A stretch of 18,862 bases of DNA, from positions 1-18,862 of the forward strand of contig DASYUL010000027.1 of the NCBI GenBank assembly GCA_036001245.1. Direction: 5' to 3'. Below the pieces are notes generated by a model. That model saw nothing but the letters and a program-made list of their open reading frames with translations, had not been told where the DNA came from and ran no database searches. Shown here piece after piece: positions 14,494 to 18,862 of the stretch (the stretch's first letter is position 1; each line of letters starts with the position of its first letter). The stretch is from Gp7-AA6 sp036001245 (GTDB taxonomy: Bacteria; Acidobacteriota; Thermoanaerobaculia; UBA5066; Gp7-AA6). Position numbers and translations under genes: made by a program.

Positions 14494-15102
14494 ATGAAGC
14501 GATCGGGAGTTCTTTTCTCGCTCGTCGTCTCGGTTCCGCTCTTCGCGACCGTCGCGGTCGCACAGGAGATGAAGCAGGAAACGAAGACGAGCACAACGAC
14601 CAAGATGAAGATGAAGCCCGCGCGGTCAGCGGCCTGGAAGATCCAGAACGCGATGAGCGCCGCACCGCGCGCAATTTCGAAAGACGCGACCGTCATGGAC
14701 TTTCCCCCGAGCGAAGGAGCCGAGATGCCGGTTCTGCGCAAGGGAACGAACGGATGGACGTGCCTGCCGGACATGGCCGACACGCCCGCCAACGACCCGA
14801 TGTGCATGGACAAGATGGCGATGGAGTGGGCCGCGGCCTGGATGGGTCACAAGGAGCCGAACCTGGCTTCGACCGGTATCGGCTACATGCTCCAGGGCGG
14901 CGGCAGCGCGAGCAACAGTGATCCGTATGCGATGAAGCCCGCTGCGGGCGAAACCTGGATGAAGGAGCCCCCGCATCTCATGCTCTTTCCGGCAGGCGGC
15001 AAGCTCGATGCGACTGTCTACACCAGCGATCCCAAATCCGGCGGACCGTGGATCATGTGGGGAGGGACCCCGTATCAGCATTTGATGGTGCCGGTGAAAT
15101 AG
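14494..15102 (+). CDS. Met-rich secreted protein of unknown function
   Basis: A 202-residue exported protein. The ATG at 14494 is preceded by AGGAGG at good spacing and opens a signal peptide (MKRSGVLFSLVVSVPLFATV, cleavage near AVAQ, residue 24); an upstream in-frame GTG is rejected. The mature part begins with a Thr/Lys stretch (TKTSTTTKMKMKP). The core has many methionines (PMCMDKMAMEWAAAWMGHKEPN) and two cysteines (WTCLPDM, PMCMDKM), then PHLMLFPAGGKLD and a closing GGPWIMWGGTPYQHLMVPVK. I do not recognise a named family. Met and Cys clusters could bind copper, but this is speculation. It follows the ligase operon after 65 bases with its own ribosome binding site. Confidence 0.8.
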   Translation: MKRSGVLFSLVVSVPLFATVAVAQEMKQETKTSTTTKMKMKPARSAAWKIQNAMSAAPRAISKDATVMDFPPSEGAEMPVLRKGTNGWTCLPDMADTPANDPMCMDKMAMEWAAAWMGHKEPNLASTGIGYMLQGGGSASNSDPYAMKPAAGETWMKEPPHLMLFPAGGKLDATVYTSDPKSGGPWIMWGGTPYQHLMVPVK

Positions 15103-15113
15103 CGGAACGACCT

Positions 15114-15827
15114 CTAAGGCACGTAGCTCCGGATCTGAATCCTCCACCATGGCCAGTCGTGGCCGTACGGCGCGTTCCAGACGTCGCCGCGGTGCGGGAT
15201 CCCCTTTTCGCGCAGGATCCGGATCATGTCGGTCGTTCCCGAGAGGATGTTGTCGGTTTCGCCGGTGACGATGCAGATCTCCATCTGCGAGAGGCGTCCG
15301 GTCCAGTCGCCGTTCATGTTGGGCACGTACGCGGTCGGGCAGTGGAAGTACGCCGTCTCGTTCCAGTAGCCGTCGAGAAACGAGTGGATGTCGTACTTAC
15401 CCGAGAAGCCGATGGTCTTGTCGACGAGGTCGGGATGCCGGAAGGCGAAGTTGACCGCGTGGTAGGCCCCGAAGGACGCCCCGAACGTCGCCACCTTTCG
15501 CGGCGCGCCGGTCTTACCGCCGATCCACGGAACGACTTCGCCCGCGAGATAGCGATCGTACTGATCGTGTCGCGCGAGCCGCTCCGCGGGATGCCTGCCG
15601 CGCGCATAGAGACTTTCCTCGTCGATCCCGTCCACGCAAGCGACCTGGATCGCGCCGTTCTCGATCAGATCGCCGACCGCCCCGACGAGGCCGAAGTCCT
15701 CGTTCTCGAAAAAGTGGCCGAACGACGTCGGAAACCAGATCATCGGCCGGCCGGCGTGGCCGTACCAGAGGAGATCCATGCGGCGGCCGAGCGTCGGAGA
15801 GTCCCAGCTAACGAATTCGCGATTCAT
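15114..15827 (-). CDS. alpha/beta-hydrolase, esterase-like (COG4947 type)
   Basis: A 237-residue predicted cytoplasmic esterase-fold protein. The nucleophile elbow is GASFG (116-120, Ser S118), the oxyanion-side strand is PMIWFPTSFGHFFENEDFG (28-46), and a His near the end (GHDWPWWRIQI, H223) should complete the triad; the acid is probably in TGETDN (188-193). The ATG (complement of 15825-15827) is preceded by AGGAG. It is convergent with the Met-rich secreted protein, 11 bases apart. Proteins of this type are usually annotated as putative esterases. Acyl or peptide substrates are possible, and proximity to the ligase operon raises the chance of a linked role, but strand and spacing do not prove it. 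Confidence 0.82.
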   Translation of the reverse strand: MNREFVSWDSPTLGRRMDLLWYGHAGRPMIWFPTSFGHFFENEDFGLVGAVGDLIENGAIQVACVDGIDEESLYARGRHPAERLARHDQYDRYLAGEVVPWIGGKTGAPRKVATFGASFGAYHAVNFAFRHPDLVDKTIGFSGKYDIHSFLDGYWNETAYFHCPTAYVPNMNGDWTGRLSQMEICIVTGETDNILSGTTDMIRILREKGIPHRGDVWNAPYGHDWPWWRIQIRSYVP

Positions 15828-15892
15828 TCCACTCCTGCACCCTCGCCGCTAGCCGCTCGAGCAGCGGACGGCGTGGGATAATTCTTCGTTTC

Positions 15893-15967
15893 CGGGGCGT
15901 AGCGCAGCGGTAGCGTACCTGCTTTGGGAGCAGGTGGTCGCCGGTTCGATCCCGGCCGCCCCGACCA
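15893..15967 (+). tRNA. tRNA-Pro (anticodon TGG), CCA encoded
   Basis: Acceptor CGGGGCG (15893-15899) pairs with CGCCCCG (15957-15963). The anticodon stem CCTGC/GCAGG encloses TTTGGGA, giving anticodon TGG at 15925-15927. The T-arm is GCCGG TTCGATC CCGGC, followed by discriminator A and CCA at 15965-15967. The gene is intact. Its 3' 47 bases are the integration site of the element that follows. Confidence 0.95.
15921..15967 (+). repeat. attL: 3' end of tRNA-Pro
   Basis: 47 bases from the anticodon stem through CCA, identical to 17686-17732. The left copy is part of the intact tRNA, so integration restored the gene. Confidence 0.9.
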
Positions 15968-16007
15968 CAGAATCAGCTACTTAGCCAACCCCACAACAGC
16001 AGCAAGA

Positions 16008-16033
16008 GGCGTCGGTGCACTCACCGTGCACTC
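16008..16033 (-). repeat. int 3'-end sequence, inverted partner of 17489-17514
   Basis: The 26 bases that encode ECTVSAPT at the integrase end match 17489-17514 in inverted orientation at 23 of 26 positions, both reading SAECTVSAP. They contain GTGCAC motifs. This suggests either recombinase arm-type binding sites or an inverted leftover of a second integrase copy. Confidence 0.5.
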
Positions 16034-16353
16034 AGCGGACGGAAGCGGCACTCTCGCGAGCGTTCGCCGGATGCGTTCCTGGTCAACCTTCGAGTACCGC
16101 TCGACAAGTTCCAGGCTCGACCATCCCCCAAGCACCTGAAGCTCGCGGAGTGTCCCGCCCGCCTCCAAGAAACGGGAGGCCGCCTCGTGGCGCAGGTCAT
16201 GGATTCGGAGCCAAGGGAGGCTCGCCCTCTCGCGCGCCGCCCTCCAAGCCCGGTCAAGATTGTTCTTGAGCGCCCCACCGTCGCGGCCACGGAAGACAAG
16301 ATCCTCGTCTGTCGCATCGGCCGGGCGGTCAGGGAGCAGACGGGCAGCCTCAG

Positions 16354-16375
16354 GCATGCTCAAGCATGGGCCAAA
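16354..16375 (+). repeat. 22-bp inverted repeat, left copy
   Basis: This is the exact reverse complement of 17408-17429. The core CATGCT-CA-AGCATG is itself near-palindromic. It lies at the point where integrase similarity ends. Confidence 0.7.
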
Positions 16376-16376
16376 G

Positions 16377-16403
16377 TATGTAGATCGGCCGAATGCACCG
16401 TGA
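16377..16403 (+). repeat. 27-bp direct repeat, left copy
   Basis: Identical to 17475-17501 (begins TATGTAGATCGGCCGAATGC). It marks the junction between integrase and the foreign cargo and suggests insertion or recombination through this sequence. Confidence 0.7.
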
Positions 16404-17185
16404 TCGATTCTGATATCCGTCGCGACCGAAGAAGAGATCGTGATGTTGTAAACCTTGATCGGCGAGTTATGCCCACCATAGGGCCGGTCGTGAACCGGTG
16501 TCGCGTAAGTCGTGGGAGGCGACGCGTTGTTCGTGACCGTTCCGTTGCTCGCATCCGTCGCCTTCACGGTGATAGAGGGCGCTACTTTGTACCAGGTGGC
16601 GCCTCCTGAGTATAGCCAACCCGAACGGAGGTAGTTCTTGTAGATGTCGCCGTAGAAGCTGTCGTTGCACGAATATTGCCATCCGATGATCTTGTAGTAA
16701 CCGCACTGGTACGCCTGGTCGAGTAGGTCGACGACTAGATTGCAGAGGTAGCAGTCGGGCCGTCCTCCGGGGGAAGTGGACGTCCGGCTTGTGAATGTAA
16801 TGCCTGTGCAATAGTTATAATAGGTACCTCCGTCGCGATACCGGAGTAGCCCCCGTAGGTCGTCCAGAAATTCTGGTTGTTGAGTACGAACGCTGGCGTA
16901 CCAGTAGTCGCCCATTTTCCCAGATAGGCGTAGGGATCACACGTCGTGTTCAGGTTCTCCGGGCGTATCCCTGAGGGCGCCTCACCGCGGAGTATTGGCA
17001 AGGGGTCTCCGACTCGAGGATCCCCGGGGAGTCCCTCGGGGCGGGCTGGATCCTTGTTCTCGGACTCAGGCGGAATCTGAGGCACTCCGAAGCGGTTGCG
17101 CGACGGCGAGCCCCGCAAGAGCTGCCGTAAAGCCTACGGCCGCTAGGATCAAGTGCGCCCGCGACACCGAGCACTTCCGTCTCAT
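16404..17185 (-). pseudogene. frameshifted gene for a Cys- and aromatic-rich secreted protein
   Basis: The start is convincing: an ATG (complement of 17183-17185) with AGGAGGGGG upstream opens MRRKCSVSRAHLILAAVGFT then AALAGLAVAQ, a good signal peptide. That frame stops at 17066. The sequence continues in a second frame (about 17118-16830; ESENKDPARPEGLPG, NTTCDPYAYLGKWATTGTPAFVLNNQNFWTTYGGYSGIATE) and then a third (about 16840-16404; GGTYYNYCTG, DCYLCNLVVDLLDQAYQCGY, SCNDSFYGDIYKNYL, APSITVKATDASNGTVTNNA). At least two frameshifts are needed, so it is a pseudogene unless there are sequencing errors. The product would be exported, with about six cysteines and many Tyr/Trp. I recognise no family. 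Codon use is visibly more AT-rich than in the flanking genes. The last frame runs on into the integrase fragment. Confidence 0.6.
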
Positions 17186-17407
17186 CTTACCCCCTCCTGT
17201 GGCGAAGCCGTTTTTCGAAAGACCGTCAGCTCCGGTCTGTCGCAAGGATGTCCCTCTGCGGCGTGTCTCGGGTCCAACCGGTTGAGTCTGCTGCGCTTCC
17301 AATCACGCGCGTTAGGTCCGCCGCGGCAAGGCGAACGATGCCGACTATCACGCCTCCATCAGATGAAGCGTCCCGCGGGCAGTCAGATTGGGGCACAGCG
17401 TCGCCAG

Positions 17408-17429
17408 ATTTGGCCCATGCTTGAGCATG
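17408..17429 (-). repeat. 22-bp inverted repeat, right copy
   Basis: Reverse complement of 16354-16375 without mismatch. In the integrase sense it corresponds to the residues FGPCLSM, so it may be a stray piece of an integrase gene. Confidence 0.7.
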
Positions 17430-17474
17430 CTTGGTTTTTCCGGGACCCACGCAGTGGCGCCCCGGCTACTTCTC

Positions 17475-17501
17475 TATGTAGATCGGCCGAATGCACCGTG
17501 A
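17475..17501 (+). repeat. 27-bp direct repeat, right copy
   Basis: Identical to 16377-16403, same orientation. Together they enclose 1071 bases that carry the foreign secreted-protein gene. Confidence 0.7.
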
Positions 17502-17514
17502 GTGCACCGATGCC
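17489..17514 (+). repeat. inverted match to the integrase 3' end
   Basis: Matches the minus strand of 16008-16033 at 23 of 26 bases; it overlaps the end of the 27-bp repeat. Confidence 0.5.
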
Positions 17515-17685
17515 GAACAGCACGTCCTAACTCCCTTTTTGGTGGCGTGCTTCTAGGGCTCGGTAGTACTCGGTAGCACCTCATGGCAGAGAGGGAATAC
17601 ACGAATCGCTCGGGCGCAGGTTTTTTTGCTCTCGATAGGAGTCGATTGCACTCCATGAGAACTGGTAGGAAATCCCACCGAGGAG

Positions 17686-17732
17686 GCTTTGGGAGCAGGT
17701 GGTCGCCGGTTCGATCCCGGCCGCCCCGACCA
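17686..17732 (+). repeat. attR: duplicated tRNA-Pro 3' end
   Basis: A perfect copy of 15921-15967. It lacks the acceptor 5' strand and D-arm, so it is not a second tRNA gene. The sequence immediately before it (GGAG) differs from the tRNA (ACCT), fixing the edge of the duplication. Confidence 0.9.
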
Positions 17733-17812
17733 ATCCCCTCCTCCTTCTCCTTTGTGACCCGACAGTTACGTCGCGGCACGCCTTTCGCACTCCAACACTT
17801 CGGGAGAGAGCG

Positions 17813-18757
17813 ATGGGGCGGCTGGCGAAGGTGATCCCGGTCCTCTGTTTCGCGACCGCCGCGGCGGTATCGCACCCCATGCTGGCCTCCGACTCGGTCG
17901 TCGTGGGCGGAGAGTTCGACTACAGAGTGCGACCCGGGGATTCGCTCACCGGAATCGGAGCGCGTTTCGCGGTCAGCCCGAAGGCCATCGCCGCGCGAAA
18001 CGGCCTCTCCGCCACCCGGAGGCTCGTGCCCGGCCAGCTCCTGCGCGTGGACAACCGCCACGTCGTGCCGGACTCGCTCGAGGACGGAATCCTGGTCAAT
18101 CTCCCCCAGCGCCTGCTCTTTCTCTTCGAAGACGGCCGCGTCGTGGCGTGGTATCCGGTGGCCATCGGCCGAGCCGATTGGCAGACGCCGACCGGCTCCT
18201 ACACGATCGTCACGAAGGAGAAGAACCCCGTCTGGGAGGTTCCACGCTCGATCCAGCAGGAGATGCGCCGCAAGGGAGAGAAGGTCCGTACCCGCGTCCT
18301 GCCCGGTCCCGACAACCCGCTGGGCAACTACTGGTTGGGCCTTTCCCTGACCTGCTGCGGCATCCACGGGACGAATGCGCCGCAGAGCGTTTACACGTTC
18401 CAGACGCATGGATGCATCCGGCTCGCGCCGGACAACGCCGCGGAGCTATTCTCCCGGGTCGCCGTCGGTATTCCGGTCGAGATCGTCTATGAGCCGGTCC
18501 TGATGGCGCGCGACGAGTATGGGAGGGTGTTTCTCGAGGTCCATCCCGACGTCTACCGGCGGACCGACGGCAACGCGGAGAGAGCGAGGGCGGTCGCGGA
18601 AAGCCGCGGGCTCCGCGGGGCGCCGCGATCTCCGCGCTGGGAAGAGACCCTCCGCAACGAGGAGGGCGTCGCCCTTCCGCTTCGGGATGATCGTTCGACC
18701 CTGGGCGGCGGGTTCGCCGGAGAGGCGCGCCCGATCGGGACAGCCCGATTCCAGTAA
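17813..18757 (+). CDS. LysM-containing L,D-transpeptidase (YkuD/ErfK family)
   Basis: A 314-residue exported wall enzyme that makes or exchanges L,D cross-links in peptidoglycan. ATG 17813 is chosen because GGGAGAG sits just upstream and a signal peptide (MGRLAKVIPVLCFATAAAVS, to about residue 26) follows; earlier in-frame starts fall inside attR. LysM domain: YRVRPGDSLTGIGARFAVSP to LVPGQLLRV (37-79). YkuD domain (about 93-227): LFLFEDGRVVAWYPVAIGR, TPTGSYTI, then IHGTN (H185) and THGCIRL (198-204) with catalytic Cys C201. The C-terminal 85 residues are Arg/Glu-rich and low in complexity. It lies 80 bases after attR, so its original upstream neighbour was tRNA-Pro. Confidence 0.92.
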   Translation: MGRLAKVIPVLCFATAAAVSHPMLASDSVVVGGEFDYRVRPGDSLTGIGARFAVSPKAIAARNGLSATRRLVPGQLLRVDNRHVVPDSLEDGILVNLPQRLLFLFEDGRVVAWYPVAIGRADWQTPTGSYTIVTKEKNPVWEVPRSIQQEMRRKGEKVRTRVLPGPDNPLGNYWLGLSLTCCGIHGTNAPQSVYTFQTHGCIRLAPDNAAELFSRVAVGIPVEIVYEPVLMARDEYGRVFLEVHPDVYRRTDGNAERARAVAESRGLRGAPRSPRWEETLRNEEGVALPLRDDRSTLGGGFAGEARPIGTARFQ

Positions 18758-18841
18758 ATGTTGCGGGGACAGATCCCGAAGGGGTCTGCACCCGCGTCGT
18801 TAAATGTTGCGGGGACAGATCCCGAAGGGGTCTGCACCCGC
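18755..18841 (+). repeat. two tandem 41-bp repeats with internal hairpin
   Basis: The copies 18755-18795 and 18801-18841 are identical (start TAAATGTTGCGGGGACAGAT) with a 46-base period. Each contains CAGATCCC-GAA-GGGGTCTG, an 8-bp stem with one G-T pair and a 3-base loop. The first copy includes the transpeptidase stop codon, so the repeats may act as its 3' end or terminator. AAGGAGGG at 18850-18857 after them looks like a ribosome binding site for a gene beyond the window. Confidence 0.75.
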
Positions 18842-18862
18842 CACCTTAGAAGGAGGGTGCCT

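Larger units (their letters stand above)
15977..16375 (-). pseudogene. tyrosine recombinase/integrase, C-terminal fragment
   Basis: The fragment keeps the C-terminal catalytic half of a phage-type integrase. It has LRIHDLRHEAASRFLEAGGTLRELQVLGGW, carrying the HxxR box and a Trp at the usual His/Trp position, and VERYSKVD with the nucleophilic Tyr. The N-terminal core-binding domain and the first catalytic Arg (the usual TGLR-type box) are missing. The frame instead runs upstream, without a stop, into an unrelated secreted-protein sequence at the 27-base repeat. The stop codon lies 10 bases from the tRNA 3' end, a common placement for integrases beside their att site. It reads away from the element interior toward the tRNA. 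Loss of the front half means it is almost certainly inactive. Confidence 0.85.
17186..17685. other. element interior without a recognisable gene
   Basis: Between the secreted-protein start and attR I see no convincing gene on either strand; the frames present lack ribosome binding sites and family features. The stretch holds the right copies of the 22-bp inverted repeat (17408-17429), the 27-bp direct repeat (17475-17501) and the int-tail repeat (17489-17514). A run of seven T at 17621-17627 lacks a good preceding hairpin. It probably contains the promoter of the leftward cargo and the recombinase arm region. Confidence 0.5.
15921..17732. mobile_element. small degenerate integrative element in tRNA-Pro
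   Basis: The segment is bounded by perfect 47-base copies of the tRNA-Pro 3' end (15921-15967 and 17686-17732), the signature of tyrosine-recombinase site-specific integration; the unit length is 1765 bases. Inside are the C-terminal part of a tyrosine recombinase next to the tRNA, a frameshifted secreted-protein gene and a 500-base stretch without a gene. Hand counts of single rows in the cargo give about 52-55% G+C, against about 68% in a row of the M29 gene, so the cargo looks foreign. With the integrase broken it should no longer move by itself. Confidence 0.85.

Noticed and set aside
17686..17732. Second tRNA-Pro gene
   Set aside because: Only the 3' 47 bases are present; acceptor 5' strand and D-arm are missing, so it is an att duplicate.
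17581..17880. Minus-strand frame containing GAAGIEPATTCSQS
   Set aside because: This peptide is the familiar false translation of the antisense of a tRNA 3' end, here attR.
18755..18841. CRISPR array
   Set aside because: Only two units, a 5-base spacer, and an internal hairpin repeat including a stop codon; no cas genes.

Overview
The window is high-GC bacterial chromosome (host genes near two-thirds G+C by eye), probably from a metagenome-type organism. The mix of a secreted M4 protease, a periplasmic amidase with a GerMN protein next to RNase PH, an M29 peptidase and many short secreted proteins fits Acidobacteriota or a neighbouring phylum. That placement is an inference from gene content, not a phylogenetic result.

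Layout. 1-141 is the 3' end of a tmRNA with a recognisable pseudoknot. 294-4809 is a leftward block: a large secreted M4 (thermolysin-family) metalloprotease with a PA insert and a Calx-beta tail, an OsmC peroxidase and a DedA membrane protein. 4893-8475 is a rightward envelope/RNA block: N-acetylmuramoyl-L-alanine amidase, GerMN protein and RNase PH. It is interrupted by an opposing MazF-type toxin-antitoxin pair, and a second, diverged copy of the gerM tail abuts rph. 8544-9526 holds a secreted cupin, a palindromic interspersed repeat and two tiny membrane-protein frames. 9528-9923 is an ASCH-domain protein on the minus strand.

10043-14428 is the most interesting host region. Four tightly overlapping genes encode an ATP-grasp ligase, a YbdK-type glutamate-cysteine ligase (GCS2), an M29 metallo-aminopeptidase and a second, larger protein with ATP-grasp-like motifs that seems to start at CTG. 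Together they look like a small-peptide or amide metabolite pathway of unknown product: two or three ligases plus one peptidase. A Met-rich secreted protein and a convergent esterase-like hydrolase follow.

15893-17732 is a tRNA-Pro(TGG) gene with a small integrated element. The last 47 bases of the tRNA are repeated perfectly at 17686-17732 (attL/attR). The 1.77 kb between them holds a truncated tyrosine recombinase, a frameshifted secreted-protein gene of lower GC, and several internal direct and inverted repeats; it is a decayed element. The window ends with a LysM/L,D-transpeptidase gene and two tandem 41-bp hairpin-containing repeats.

All calls come from reading motifs and context by eye; no database search was possible.
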